Shown in pieces: positions 25,991 through 38,008 of a stretch of 64,000 nucleotides of DNA. The stretch spans positions 7,068,001 through 7,132,000 of the forward strand of contig NZ_JADBGF010000001.1 in NCBI RefSeq assembly GCF_014873495.1. Direction: 5' to 3'. This DNA is from Streptomyces stelliscabiei (GTDB lineage Bacteria; Actinomycetota; Actinomycetes; Streptomycetales; Streptomycetaceae). The notes below the pieces were generated by a model. That model searched no databases and was not told the DNA's origin. It saw only the letters and a program-made list of their open reading frames with translations. How positions within the stretch are numbered: position 1 is the stretch's first letter; the number at the start of each line of letters is the position of its first letter. The translations under genes and the position numbers were made by a program.

Positions 25991-26862
25991 GAGTGCGCGG
26001 CCTCCGGGTCGAGGAGCGGCGCCAGCAGGTCGCCGTGCTCCCGGAGGCGGGGGGCGATGTCCGGGGCGCGGAACACCAGCTGCGCGGGTGAGACGCACTC
26101 CTCGACCTCGGCCCAGGTCACCGGGGCGGAGACGGTCGGCTCGGCGCGGGCGCGCAGCGTGTAGGGCGCGGCCGTGGTCTTGCGGGCGGCGTTCTGGCTC
26201 CAGTCGACGAAGACCTTGCCGGGGCGCAGGCTGCGGTTCATCCGGTGGACGACCTGGCGGGGCAGCGCCGTCTCGGCCTCGACGGCGAGTTCCTTCGCGT
26301 ACTCCGACACCCGCTCCGAGGACGCCCCGCGCACCGCCGCCAGCAGATGCAGTCCCTTCGACCCGGACGTCTTCACGTACGCCTCGATCCCGTCCGCCGC
26401 GAGCCGCTCCCGCAGCCAGCGGGCGACCTCGCAGCACTCGACGATCGTCGCGGGCGCCCCCGGGTCCAGGTCGAAGACCAGCCGGTCCGCCTCGTCGGAG
26501 GAGTCGACGGTCCACTGCGGTGTGTGGAACTCGGCGACCTGGTTCGACGCCCACATCAGGCTCGCCAGGTCCTGCACCAGCACCATCCGGGCCGGGCCCT
26601 CCATCCGCCGCACCTCGGCGGTGGTGACCCAGTCGGGCGTGCCCGGGGGCACGTTCTTGGTGAAGAAGACCTGTCCCCCCGGCCCGTCCGGGTAACGGAG
26701 GAACGAGACCGGCCGGTCACGCAGATGCGGCAGCAGGGCGTCCGCGGCCGTGGCGTAGTAGTGCAGCAACTCACCCTTGGTGAATCCCGTCGCCGGGTGG
26801 AGCACCTTCTCCAGATTGGAGAGGACGACCCTGCGGCCCTCCACCTCGGTGATCGGTGTCAT
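25981..26862 (-). CDS. LigD-type polymerase (primase-polymerase) domain protein, NHEJ
   Basis: 293 residues, a stand-alone LigD polymerase domain. It adds nucleotides at broken DNA ends during Ku-dependent non-homologous end joining. Family motifs: RVVLSNLEKVLHPATGFTKG, FLRYPDGPGGQVFFTKNVPP, the catalytic Asp pair in LVFDLDPG, SGSKGLHLLA and VFVDWSQNA. No ligase or nuclease domain is fused. The ku gene is 3 kb away on the other strand, on the far side of the UvrA-like gene. Confidence 0.93.
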   Translation of the reverse strand: MTPITEVEGRRVVLSNLEKVLHPATGFTKGELLHYYATAADALLPHLRDRPVSFLRYPDGPGGQVFFTKNVPPGTPDWVTTAEVRRMEGPARMVLVQDLASLMWASNQVAEFHTPQWTVDSSDEADRLVFDLDPGAPATIVECCEVARWLRERLAADGIEAYVKTSGSKGLHLLAAVRGASSERVSEYAKELAVEAETALPRQVVHRMNRSLRPGKVFVDWSQNAARKTTAAPYTLRARAEPTVSAPVTWAEVEECVSPAQLVFRAPDIAPRLREHGDLLAPLLDPEAAHSLP

Positions 26863-27209
26863 GGCAACAAGAATCCCATGATTCGGGGGCAGAACGGTCA
26901 CGACGTCCGGGGGTGAGCGATGAGGGGCACGCCGGGCGCCCGCGCGGGGGTCGGGGACCCGCACGGCCGTCCGCCTGCGGGGTGTGGGGGGTGTCCGGGG
27001 TGTGCGTGTGCGGGGGGTGATCGCGTACGCGGTGGGGCGCCCGTACGCGATGGTGTCCGCCCCGTCGGCGTACGCGAGCGCCCGCATGCCCCCGCATGCC
27101 CCCGCGCACGTCTGGCAACGGCGGACGCCGCCCGCGCGACCCGGCACCGGGCGCCCGCCCGCGTGCGCGGCCGGGCGACCCGTACGCAGGCAGCCCCGCG
27201 TCCGCGCGC
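26863..27209. other. Intergenic region, LigD-like / UvrA-like
   Basis: 347 bp. Low-complexity G-rich stretch (GGTGTGGGGGGTGTCC) and CGCATGCCCC repeats; both neighbours are on the minus strand. No gene or clear operator seen. Confidence 0.5.
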
Positions 27210-29618
<2,409 letters not shown>

Positions 29619-29978
29619 CGTTCCTCCATCTGTCGTGCGGAGCCGCGCCCGCGGCCCCGCCGGCGTCGCCCGACCGGGTCCGATCCGCTGGGAAGGGTAT
29701 GTGCGGTGGTGTGGGTTCCGGATGTATTTCCGCGGGGTCATGACGAAGCGGGCGCTCACCCCGCCGGGGGGTCACAGCTCACGCCGCCGGGTGTCATCGG
29801 GCCAGGGCCCACGCTAGGCGCGCCCCACCCACCCGCGCTTCTCGAATCCTGACCGACCCGCCGACCGGCGCGCACGGGCTCACCGACAAGGCTTCCGGCA
29901 GCCGACGCGCAGCCCACATCGGTCCGCGTTACGGTGTGGACAAACCGGAAGCAGGGACCCGAAAGGTGCGTGCTGCCC
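29619..29978. other. Divergent intergenic region, UvrA-like / ku
   Basis: 360 bp containing the promoters of both divergent genes. No recognised operator or gene. Confidence 0.5.
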
Positions 29979-31064
29979 GTGCGATCGATCTGGAACGGCG
30001 CCATCTCCTTCGGCCTGGTCAGCATCCCCATCAAGCTGGTGAACGCGACCGAGAGCCACTCCGTCTCCTTCCGCCAGGTCCACCTGGAGGACGGCGGCCG
30101 CATCCGTTACCGCAAGGTCTGCGAGCTGGAGGACCGTGAGGTGACGCAGGGGGAGATCGGCAAGGCGTACGAGGACGCGGACGGCACGATGATCCCGATC
30201 ACGGACGAGGACCTCGCGTCGCTGCCCATCCCGACGGCCAAGACCATCGAGATCGAGGGCTTCGTCCCGGCCGAGAGCGTCGACCCGCTCCAGGTGGACG
30301 CCGCGTACTACCTCGCGGCGAACGGTGTTCCCGCCGCCAAGCCGTACACCCTTCTGCGCGAGGCGCTCAAGCGCAGCGGAAAGGTCGCCATCTGCAAGTA
30401 CGCGCTGCGCGGGCGCGAGCGGCTGGGCATGCTGCGGGTCGTGGACGACGTCCTCGCCATGCACGGGCTGCTCTGGCCCGACGAGATCCGTACGACGGAC
30501 GGGGTGGCCCCCGACGCGAGTGTCACCGTGCGCGACAAGGAACTCGACCTCGCGGACGCCCTCATGGACACCCTCGGCGAGGTCGACTTCGAGTCCCTGC
30601 ACGACGACTACCGCGAGGCCGTCGAGGAACTCATCGCCGCGAAGGCCTCCGGCGAGGAACCGCCCACCGCTCCCGCCCCGGCCCCGGGCGGCAAGGTCCT
30701 CGACCTCATGGCCGCGCTGGAGAAGAGCGTCCGCGAGGCCAAGGAGTCCCGGGGCGAGGACGTCGCCGACATCACCCACCTCGCGTCCCGCCCCACCCCG
30801 AAGCAGCCCCCGGGCAAGAAGTCCACCACGACGACCCGCAAGACGGCCGCCTCGCCGAAGAAGTCCGCGACCGGGTCCGCCGAGCCCGCGAAGAAGACGG
30901 CCGCGAAGAAATCGACGGCCAAGAAGACGACGACGGCGGCGACCAGAACGGCGGCGACGAAGTCCACCTCGGCGAAGTCCACCCCGGCCAAGGCCACGAC
31001 GGCGAAGAGCACCGCGAAGAAGACCCCGGCGAAGAAGACGACGCCCCGCAAACGCTCCGCCTGA
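29979..31064 (+). CDS. ku: Ku DNA end-binding protein
   Basis: 361 residues. Homodimeric Ku ring that holds DNA ends in bacterial NHEJ and recruits LigD. The Ku core starts RSIWNGAISFGLVSIPIKL and runs to about residue 250. Then comes a long Lys/Thr/Ala-rich tail (KKTAAKKSTAKKTTTA type), a histone-like DNA-binding extension usual in Streptomyces Ku. GTG 29979 is chosen because the conserved N-terminus begins there; GTG 29970 is possible. Confidence 0.95.
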   Translation: MRSIWNGAISFGLVSIPIKLVNATESHSVSFRQVHLEDGGRIRYRKVCELEDREVTQGEIGKAYEDADGTMIPITDEDLASLPIPTAKTIEIEGFVPAESVDPLQVDAAYYLAANGVPAAKPYTLLREALKRSGKVAICKYALRGRERLGMLRVVDDVLAMHGLLWPDEIRTTDGVAPDASVTVRDKELDLADALMDTLGEVDFESLHDDYREAVEELIAAKASGEEPPTAPAPAPGGKVLDLMAALEKSVREAKESRGEDVADITHLASRPTPKQPPGKKSTTTTRKTAASPKKSATGSAEPAKKTAAKKSTAKKTTTAATRTAATKSTSAKSTPAKATTAKSTAKKTPAKKTTPRKRSA

Positions 31065-31149
31065 CGGGCGCCGTCCAGCCTGACCGGCCCGCACACAGTT
31101 CGAGCACGGGCACGACTCCCCGAGCCGGACGCCCGAGGTGTGTGCGTCT

Positions 31150-31210
31150 GGGGTGCGCCCCTGCTTTTAAGGGGCGCGGGGAACCGCGCGACAAGCCCCC
31201 ACCGGAGCGG
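31150..31210. terminator. Hairpin downstream of ku (repeat family)
   Basis: GCGCCCCT (31155-31162) pairs with AGGGGCGC (31170-31177) around CTTTTA, continuing into CGGGGAACCGCGCGACAAGC CCC. Same repeat family as after lon. Between convergent ku and the flippase-like gene, probably serving both as terminator. Confidence 0.7.
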
Positions 31211-31333
31211 CGGCCGGGGACCGACGGCCCGGACCCGCGGCCGGGACCAGCCGCCGAGAGCCGTGCAGCCGGGATCCGGGGGCGGCCCGGGGGCCGACGG
31301 GGGCGCCCCTAGGGGCACGCCGGAGGCCCCCGC

Positions 31334-32509
31334 TCAGAGCACCTTCGCGCGCACCAGTGCCGACAGGACGAGCGTGCCCGGGAGGAGGGGGATCCAGACG
31401 GTGAGGACCCGGTAGCCGATGACCGTGGTGGTGGCGAGGCTCGCCGGCGCCCCGAAGGCGACGAGGGCGAAGACGAGCGCCGCGTCCATGGGACCGAGGC
31501 CGCCCGGCGCGGGCACCGCCCCGGCGGCGGTGCTGGCGACGAGGTACGCGAAGAGCATCTGCGTCCAGGACACCGGCAGCCCCAGCGAGGTGCCGACCGA
31601 GGCGACCACGGCCCCCTGGCACAGAGGGAAGGCGGCGGCCCCGCCCCACAGGGAGAGCGCGCGGACGGGACGGCTGTGCACCCGCCGTGTGTCGGTGAGG
31701 GCGGACCGCAATCCGCCGATGAGGGGGCGCCGCAACGGCCGTACGGTCGTGATCAGTGTGACCACGGCGGCGAGGCTGACGCCGGTGATCGCACCGGCCA
31801 GGGCGAGGGTCTCGCCCTCGGGGAGGAGTTCGGTCAGGCGGAGCGTGCCCGGGAACGCGACGACGAAGGCGACGATCACCAGTGTCTTGGCCACCGGCTT
31901 GACCGCCGAGTACAGGGCGAGCGAGGAGGTCGCCCGGGACAGGGGGATGCCCCGGCGTCGCAGGAAGCGCAGAACGACCGCGTGGGCGCCGATGTTGCCC
32001 GGCAGGGCGTGTCCGGCGGCACCGGCGGCGAACTGCGTCGCCAGCAACTGCCCCGGTGGCAGCCGCTCCGGCACGGCCCCCTGGCGTACGCAGGCGGAGG
32101 CCACCGAGCACAGGGCCGTGAAGAACGCGCCGGCCAGCAGCCACCAGGGGTTGGCCGAGGCCAGTCGGACGGCCCCGTCGTGGACCGTCCGCCAGTCGAA
32201 GGCCGCCCAGCCCGCGAGCAGCACGAGCGGCAGCAGCGTCAGCGCGAACCGCAGCCGCCGGGCGTTGACGGCCGACCGGGCGGGGAGCAGCGCCCGCAGC
32301 CTGGGGGGCAGGAACCCCCCGGGACCGGCGGCGCAGACAGGCTCCGCGAGCGGCTCGGGCTCGGTGTCAGGGCCGCCGGCCGTGGGGCGGGCCGGGACGT
32401 GGGTGAGGTCCGGGGGCCGGGCCGGGCTCGGTATCAGGGGGAGGGGGTCGGTGACCGGGGACGGGGTGGGCCGCGAGGGGGGCGGCGCGTCGAGCGGGAG
32501 CGGGAACAA
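31334..32509 (-). CDS. Flippase-like integral membrane protein (LPG synthase TM-domain family)
   Basis: 391 residues. The N-terminal ~85 are Pro-rich and cytoplasmic. Then come about eight TM helices of the lysylphosphatidylglycerol-synthase transmembrane (UPF0104) family, with ALPGNIGAHAVVLRFLRRRG, LALYSAVKPVAKTLVIVAF and AGAVPAPGGLGPMDAALVFA. It probably moves or handles a lipid-linked substrate; no catalytic GNAT domain is attached. The start is unsure: TTG 32509 lacks a good ribosome site and internal GTG codons are available. Confidence 0.78.
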   Translation of the reverse strand: MFPLPLDAPPPSRPTPSPVTDPLPLIPSPARPPDLTHVPARPTAGGPDTEPEPLAEPVCAAGPGGFLPPRLRALLPARSAVNARRLRFALTLLPLVLLAGWAAFDWRTVHDGAVRLASANPWWLLAGAFFTALCSVASACVRQGAVPERLPPGQLLATQFAAGAAGHALPGNIGAHAVVLRFLRRRGIPLSRATSSLALYSAVKPVAKTLVIVAFVVAFPGTLRLTELLPEGETLALAGAITGVSLAAVVTLITTVRPLRRPLIGGLRSALTDTRRVHSRPVRALSLWGGAAAFPLCQGAVVASVGTSLGLPVSWTQMLFAYLVASTAAGAVPAPGGLGPMDAALVFALVAFGAPASLATTTVIGYRVLTVWIPLLPGTLVLSALVRAKVL

Positions 32510-32906
32510 AGGGCACGTCGTCCTTCCGCGTCGCGTCGGTACGGCGGGGGACCGCTCCGACGGAGGCAGGGCAAGTCAAGAACGAAGGGAACCCCAGGAC
32601 CGTTCCCACCCCAAATGACTCCCCGGTATGCACCACCCGAACTCCTGCCACCGCCAGAACGACGACACCGCTTCCCAGCAGCGACTCTGCCGTCGGCGCC
32701 GACCCGGACCCCACCGCCCCTCGTGAGACACAAGTCACTTCCCTGCCACCCCCGGCGCCCGTTCTCCATCAAGATCACACGTCGCCCTCACTGTTTGCCC
32801 CCCGACCCGCTCACTCCCGCACGCCCCTGCGCACGCCCCTGCCTCACTGTTGTGATGCGCGTCACCCCGGGTCTACGGTTGTAGCGCCTGGCAGGAGACC
32901 CCAGGA
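32510..32906. other. Divergent intergenic region, flippase-like / SpoIIE protein
   Basis: 397 bp, richer in A/C than the neighbours, no convincing gene. It carries the probable promoter at 32850-32879. Confidence 0.5.
32850..32879 (+). promoter_or_regulatory. Possible sigma-70-type promoter for the SpoIIE-family gene
   Basis: TTGTGA (32850-32855), an 18-bp gap, TACGGT (32874-32879), 27 bp ahead of the GTG start. Fits a housekeeping Streptomyces promoter loosely. Confidence 0.35.
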
Positions 32907-35870
32907 GTGCGTCCGGGTGGCGGTGCGCGGCGGGGCCGTCCACAGGCGAGGGAAGTGATCCCGTTGTCCGTCTCCTGGGACGACATCGGCGGTCTCGTCG
33001 ATGCCCACGAGCGCTTTCTGGCCGGCGCGCGGGTCGACTCGGATGTCCGGCACCCGGTGCTCGACTCCTGGAAGCGCTGCCGTTCCGCCGGGCTGGAACC
33101 CCACCGGCTGGTGAGCCCCTACGCCCCCGACCTGGCCCTGGAGGAACCCTTCCTGCGCGCCGCCGACCCCGTGCTCGCACGGCTCACCGCCTCCCTCGCG
33201 AACGTGAGCATGAGCATCGTGCTCTGCGACGGACAGGCCCGCATGGTGCAGCGGCACGGCGGCGACCGGCACCTCCTCACCCGCCTCGACGAGGTCAACT
33301 TCGCCCCCGGCTTCTGCGCCTCCGAGGCCGCCGCGGGCACCAACGGCGTCGGCACCGCCCTCGCCGAGCGCCGACCCGTCCACGTCCTCGGCCGCGAACA
33401 CTTCGCCGACTGTCTCTCCCCGTTCGCCTGCGCCGGCGCCCCCGTCCGCAACCCGCTCAGCGGCCGCGTCGAGGCCGTACTCGACCTGACCTGCCTGCGC
33501 GACGACGCCGACCCCGCGATGCTGCGGTTGGTCCGCGATGCCGCCCACGACATCGAGGCGGGTCTCCTGGAACAGGCCACGGAACGGGAACGGGCCCTCC
33601 TCGCCGCGTACCGCCGAGCCCCCGCCCTCACCGCCGACACCTGGCCCCGACAGCCCGGACGGCAACCGGTACGGCAGTCCGAACGACAGTCCGAGCGGCA
33701 GGCCTGGGCGCGGGGCGACGACGGCCGGTACGGCGCCGACCTCGGCCGCGTCGACCTGGCCGTCCTCCGCGAGAAGGCCGAGGAACTCATCGCCTCGCCC
33801 CACCGCACCCTCGACGAGGTCACCCTCTCCGCCGGCCGCGTCGCCACCCTGCTCCGCCGCGCGATCATGGGCGAGTCCGGCGAGACCGGGGTGGTCATCG
33901 AGGCCCGTCTCCTCGGCGGCCCCCGTCTCCACCACACCCGGCCGACGGCCCAGCCCACGCCCCGAACCACGCGGCAGCCGACGACCGCACCCCCTCCGCC
34001 CGGCACCCCGTCGCGACCCGCACCACCCCCGACCGTCGTCCTCCGCACGGTGGTGCCCGCGTCCCCGCCCCAGCCGAGAGGCAAGGGGCCGCTCGAAACG
34101 GACGAGCCGCCCGACTCGGCCGCCGACACGTGGCTGCTCCTCGTCGGCGAACCCGGCGTCGGCCGGCTCGCCGTGCTCGCCCGCCGTCGACTGGAACTGC
34201 TGCACGACGCCGGAACCCGCATCGGCACCACCCTGGACGTCACCCGCACCGCCGAGGAACTGACGGACATGGCCGTCCCCCGCTTCGCCGACTTCGCGGC
34301 CGTGGATCTTCCGGTCCCCGTCCTCCTCGGCGAGGAACCGGAACCCCTCGGCCCCGGCACGGCACTGAGCCGCGTCGCACTGGGCGCCGTACACGAGCAG
34401 TCGCATCTCTACGAGGTGGGGGACCCGGTGCGCTACGTCCCCTCCACCCCGCAGGCGCGCAGCTGGGAGAGCGGACGTCCGGTACTCGAACCGGTGCTGG
34501 CGGAAGCCGGCGGCTGGCTCGCGCAGGACCCGGCCCGGCTGCGACGCGCCCTCGCCGCAGGCATCCACTCCCTGATCACCGTGCCGCTGCGGGCACGCGG
34601 CGCGACCCTCGGCGTCGTCAGCTTCTACCGAGCCGAACGCCCCGAACCGTTCGAGGACGACGACCTCGCCCTCGCTCAGGAACTGGTCGGCCGCGCGGCG
34701 ATCTGCATCGACAACGCCCGCCGCTACACCCGTGAGCACAACACCGCCCTCGCGCTGCAGCGCAGCCTGCTGCCGCGCGGCCGGTCCGAACAGGGCGCGG
34801 TCGAAGTCGCCTACCGCTACCTCCCCGCTCAGGCGGGCGTCGGCGGCGACTGGTTCGACGTCATCCCGCTCTCCGGCGCCCGTGTCGCACTGGTCGTCGG
34901 CGACGTGGTCGGCCACGGCCTGCACGCCGCCGCGACCATGGGACGGCTGCGCACCGCCGTGCACAACTTCTGCGCCCTCGACCTGCCCCCGGACGAACTG
35001 CTCACCCAGCTCGACGACCTCGTCGGCCGCCTCGACCGGGGCGAGGGCTGGGCGGTGGAGAACACCCACCGGGACTCCGGCATCGTCGGCGCGACCTGTC
35101 TGTACGCCGTCTACGACCCGGTGTCCCGGCGCTGCGTCCTCACCCGCGCCGGACACCCGCTGCCGGCGGTCGTCGCCCCCGACGGAACGGTGGACTACGT
35201 CGACCTGCCCTCGGGACCCCCGCTGGGCCTCGGCGGCATGCCCTTCGAGACCGCCGAACTCGAACTGGCCGAGGGCAGCCGACTGGTCCTCTACACCGAC
35301 GGCCTCGTCGAGGACCGGCACCGCGACATCGACATCGGCCTCGACAAGCTCCGTACCGTCCTGGCCCGCACCGACCGCGCCCCCGAGGCCACCTGCGAGG
35401 CGATCCTCGCCGCCCTGCTCCCGGCCCGGCCGGCCGACGACGTGGCACTCCTCGTGGCCCGTACCCACGTCCTGGGCCCGGACCGGGTCGCCCAGTGGGA
35501 CCTGCCCGGCGACCCGGCCGTCGTCTCCCTCGCCCGGCGCGCCGTCACCGGCCAACTGGCCGACTGGGGCCTGGACGACCTGGCCGTCACCACGGAACTG
35601 GTGGCCAGCGAACTGGTCACCAACGCCATCCGCCACGCCACCGGCCCCGTCCGGCTCCGCCTCCTGCGCGACCGCGCCCTGATCTGCGAGGTCCACGACG
35701 GCAGCAACACCTCACCCCACATGCGCCGCGCCCACACCGAGGACGAGGACGGCCGCGGCCTCTACCTGGTGGCCCGCCTCACCGAACGCTGGGGCACCCG
35801 CTACACCCCCCACGGCAAAACGATCTGGACAGAACAGCCGCTGCCCCGGCCCACCCCGCCGAGGCCATGA
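32907..35870 (+). CDS. GAF-SpoIIE phosphatase-HATPase multidomain regulator
   Basis: 987 residues. Domain order: N-terminal AcoR-like region (HPVLDSWKRCRSAGLEPHR) and GAF domain (CASEAAAGTNGVGTALAERR), a linker with Gln/Arg repeats, a second GAF (TRIGTTLDVTRTAEELTDM), PP2C-type SpoIIE phosphatase (GGDWFDVIPL, VVGDVVGHGLHAAATMG, LYTDGLVEDRH, DDVALLV), then an anti-sigma-factor-like HATPase (VASELVTNAIRHA, DEDGRGLYLVARL). It both senses a ligand and acts in a partner-switching pathway by dephosphorylating an anti-anti-sigma factor and/or phosphorylating one. GTG 32907 has AGGAG nine bases upstream; TTG 32964 is an alternative with GAGGGAAG. It is the last intact backbone gene before the mobile island. 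Confidence 0.9.
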   Translation: MRPGGGARRGRPQAREVIPLSVSWDDIGGLVDAHERFLAGARVDSDVRHPVLDSWKRCRSAGLEPHRLVSPYAPDLALEEPFLRAADPVLARLTASLANVSMSIVLCDGQARMVQRHGGDRHLLTRLDEVNFAPGFCASEAAAGTNGVGTALAERRPVHVLGREHFADCLSPFACAGAPVRNPLSGRVEAVLDLTCLRDDADPAMLRLVRDAAHDIEAGLLEQATERERALLAAYRRAPALTADTWPRQPGRQPVRQSERQSERQAWARGDDGRYGADLGRVDLAVLREKAEELIASPHRTLDEVTLSAGRVATLLRRAIMGESGETGVVIEARLLGGPRLHHTRPTAQPTPRTTRQPTTAPPPPGTPSRPAPPPTVVLRTVVPASPPQPRGKGPLETDEPPDSAADTWLLLVGEPGVGRLAVLARRRLELLHDAGTRIGTTLDVTRTAEELTDMAVPRFADFAAVDLPVPVLLGEEPEPLGPGTALSRVALGAVHEQSHLYEVGDPVRYVPSTPQARSWESGRPVLEPVLAEAGGWLAQDPARLRRALAAGIHSLITVPLRARGATLGVVSFYRAERPEPFEDDDLALAQELVGRAAICIDNARRYTREHNTALALQRSLLPRGRSEQGAVEVAYRYLPAQAGVGGDWFDVIPLSGARVALVVGDVVGHGLHAAATMGRLRTAVHNFCALDLPPDELLTQLDDLVGRLDRGEGWAVENTHRDSGIVGATCLYAVYDPVSRRCVLTRAGHPLPAVVAPDGTVDYVDLPSGPPLGLGGMPFETAELELAEGSRLVLYTDGLVEDRHRDIDIGLDKLRTVLARTDRAPEATCEAILAALLPARPADDVALLVARTHVLGPDRVAQWDLPGDPAVVSLARRAVTGQLADWGLDDLAVTTELVASELVTNAIRHATGPVRLRLLRDRALICEVHDGSNTSPHMRRAHTEDEDGRGLYLVARLTERWGTRYTPHGKTIWTEQPLPRPTPPRP

Positions 35871-35986
35871 TCCGCATGGCGAACGAAACAGCGACGCTAG
35901 GGGTGCTGCCTCACCCGGTCGACGACCGCCCCGTCGGACGACGAGCCCCGCTGAGGGCGGGCTCTCCCTTACACGCTCCACGGCAT

Positions 35987-36041
35987 GCTCGGTGCTCTGT
36001 GGGCCCGGTTCACCACCTACCTGCGCCAACAGCTCGCGGCG
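35987..36041 (+). pseudogene. Remnant of an AICE rep gene
   Basis: Encodes LWARFTTYLRQQLAA, nearly identical in DNA to an internal piece of the intact rep at about 60719-60770, with a one-base disturbance in front and unrelated sequence on both sides. It marks the left-most scrap of the integrated elements, about 120 bp after the SpoIIE-family gene. Confidence 0.8.
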
Positions 36042-36283
36042 GGACGCAGCCCCTGGGGAAGCACCGGCCGTTTCAGGAGCTCACCGAGCATGAAGTAGGC
36101 GTTGAACCATGCGTCTGTGGTGAAGTCGCTGATCGACCTGCTCGACGGCCCGGCGCCGGCGATGTACGGAACGAGTTTCTCCGGGCCGGTGGGCGGCTTC
36201 TTCAGCTTTCTCCACTCCCGAGGCGGCCACACGCTCTCGCCCTTCTTCAAGGGCGCCTCCCGGATCACCCGGCCGAGTTCCAT
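36042..36283. other. Unassigned coding-like fragment between rep and int remnants
   Basis: Both strands read as plausible G/C-third-position protein: minus strand SISDFTTDAWFNAYFMLGEL and plus strand FFSFLHSRGGHTLSPFFKGA. Neither is a full gene and neither is recognised. It may be a gene piece captured between the two decayed plasmid genes. Confidence 0.4.
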
Positions 36284-36452
36284 GGTCAAGGAGCTGCCGA
36301 AGGTGACCAAGGAAGTAGAACCGCCGAGTCGTGGTGAACCCGCGGCAGGCTGCTGAACTCCCACCGTCGGCAAGCGTTGGACCGGAACGGGTGAGGTGCA
36401 CGACAACCGAGGGCTCAAGAACCGGCCCACGAACGAGACCCGCATCGTCCGT
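36284..36452 (+). pseudogene. Remnant of an AICE integrase gene with internal deletion
   Basis: 36284-36352 matches the int gene of element B around KLPKVTKEV (62405-62475), and 36358-36452 matches the part encoding VGKRWTGTGEVHDNRGLKNR (about 62655-62750). About 175 bp in between are missing and the frame is lost. Clearly a decayed tyrosine integrase. Confidence 0.85.
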
Positions 36453-36773
36453 CAGACACTCCTGTTGACCGTCGCTGACCGGTGCATCTGGCACGGCAGG
36501 CACGAACCTCAGCCAACGACAGCCAGCGCCACGACAGCGGGTGCGCTGGCGGACCAATCGCGAGTAAGCCTCGCTGCACCCCCACAGGTCTCAGCCACGC
36601 TACCTGTTGCGTTGTCGACCGTTTGCCGTACCTGTGCGCCAGTGCCGTAGCCATGAGTTCCTCGCAGGGCATCCGACCTGAGCGGCCCCGCTCGCGTGGG
36701 CGACCCTAGACATCGCCCAGAACTCCTGCATCGGGGTCTGGGCGACGACGATCAGCATAGCTACTATGAGCAT
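36453..36773. other. Noncoding stretch after the int remnant, diverged repeat copy
   Basis: Contains the diverged copy 1 (about 36503-36620) of a repeat shared with 50.5 kb, including GCCTCGCTGCACCCCCAC and TCAGCCACGCT. No gene seen. Confidence 0.6.
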
Positions 36774-37253
36774 GTGAACAGTTACGAGGCGCTACTGTGG
36801 GCGCTGGGTGGGGCTGTATTGGTCGAAGCGCAATCCGCCTTTACTGTCTATCTGCGAGGAGATGACTATCTCCCTGCACTCCGCACGCGTGCAACGGGCT
36901 TGGCGTTCTTCTCGCTGGCCATCTTGCTTCGCCTGGGCGTGGGTGTTGGACTTGGATTCGCCTTGTGGGCCTCCGAGCAGATTCAGGGTGCATTCGCTCT
37001 TTTGGTCACGGGGGCTACAGGGCCGCTGATTATCGAACAGTGGGCGCGAGCGGGATTCTCTGCCGTGAATGACGGACATGGCGAGGTTTCAGTAAGGGGC
37101 GTCACTGTCACTGGTCGGTCAAACAGTATCGACCAGGTCATTTCAAATAGTGCATTTATTCATAGTAGTCAGATCGAGCGCCGCCCACCACCTGCAATTT
37201 CCCGTGACGGCGAGGTGGATGCCTCAGGGCGATCGGGGATCGACAGTGACTGA
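36774..37253 (+). CDS. Unrecognised membrane protein, first of an overlapping pair
   Basis: 159 residues from GTG 36774 (the ORF is open upstream but without a start of quality). Three hydrophobic stretches: YEALLWALGGAVLVEAQSAF, FFSLAILLRLGVGVGLGFAL, GAFALLVTGATGPLII. The C-terminal ~65 residues are polar (VSVRGVTVTGRSNSIDQV). Base composition is clearly more A/T-rich than the chromosomal genes, so foreign origin is likely. The stop overlaps the start of the next gene. Function unknown. Confidence 0.65.
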   Translation: MNSYEALLWALGGAVLVEAQSAFTVYLRGDDYLPALRTRATGLAFFSLAILLRLGVGVGLGFALWASEQIQGAFALLVTGATGPLIIEQWARAGFSAVNDGHGEVSVRGVTVTGRSNSIDQVISNSAFIHSSQIERRPPPAISRDGEVDASGRSGIDSD

Positions 37254-37884
37254 CTGGGCTTTCTCGGCGCTACTTGGTGCACTCGTGGGAATCGTTGAGC
37301 TGCTTAGCCGCTACAAGGATGACCCAGCCCGACTTCTGGCGATCTTCAGCGCCTACATCTATGCCGCACTCAACGCGCTCGCCAGCGTGGCGTCCTTCTA
37401 TGCCATTCGAGCGCTGAACTGGGACTTTGGGGCGACTGAGCCTGGCACTGCAGAGATGTTGCAGGTGTTGGTTTCCGGGATAGCAGGGATGGCGGTGTTG
37501 CGAAGCTCGGTATTCAATCTAAGGATTGGAAACAGCTTCGTCCCGATTGGCCCGAGTGTGATGCTCATCACGCTTCTCGCTGTTGCCGATAACGGCGTCG
37601 GCAGAGCCCGCGTTCAGCGGCGCGCACCCATCGCACAAGAAATCATGCAGGGAATTTCTTTCAGCGACAGCGCTAACGCTCTGGTCTCATACTGTGTCAG
37701 ATTGATGCAGAACCTGACGCCGGAAGACGAGGCCGATATCAGGAAAGGTGTTGAAGCAATCGCAAAAGAGACTGTCGATGATAGCGACAAGGCGGTCATG
37801 TTGGGGCTTTTCCTCCTTGATTATCTTGGCCCAGACGCCCTTAAAGCCGCAGTGAAGCTTGTAAGGAGCAGAGAAATCGCGTGA
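37246..37884 (+). CDS. Unrecognised membrane protein, second of an overlapping pair
   Basis: 212 residues from GTG 37246, overlapping the previous gene by 8 bp. Hydrophobic N-terminal half (WAFSALLGALVGIVELLSRY, IFSAYIYAALNALASVASFY, MLQVLVSGIAGMAVL), then a soluble helical C-terminal half (NLTPEDEADIRKGVEAIAKE, KAVMLGLFLLDYLGPDALKA). Low GC for the window. The coupling suggests a two-component membrane complex. Unknown function; cargo of the oldest element layer. Confidence 0.65.
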   Translation: MTDWAFSALLGALVGIVELLSRYKDDPARLLAIFSAYIYAALNALASVASFYAIRALNWDFGATEPGTAEMLQVLVSGIAGMAVLRSSVFNLRIGNSFVPIGPSVMLITLLAVADNGVGRARVQRRAPIAQEIMQGISFSDSANALVSYCVRLMQNLTPEDEADIRKGVEAIAKETVDDSDKAVMLGLFLLDYLGPDALKAAVKLVRSREIA

Positions 37885-38008
37885 AGACCTTTCGAGCATG
37901 ACCGCACCGAGGGGCGACCTAGGCCTCCAGAGTGGCTCGCTATCGGCCCCGATATCCAAGGGGGCGCGGTCTGCAAGGCGACTGTCGTCAAACGGTGCCG
38001 TTAAAACA

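Noticed and set aside
32862..35696. 944-codon minus-strand frame opposite the SpoIIE-family gene
   Set aside because: Mirror frame of the GAF-SpoIIE-HATPase coding sequence with no motifs of its own.
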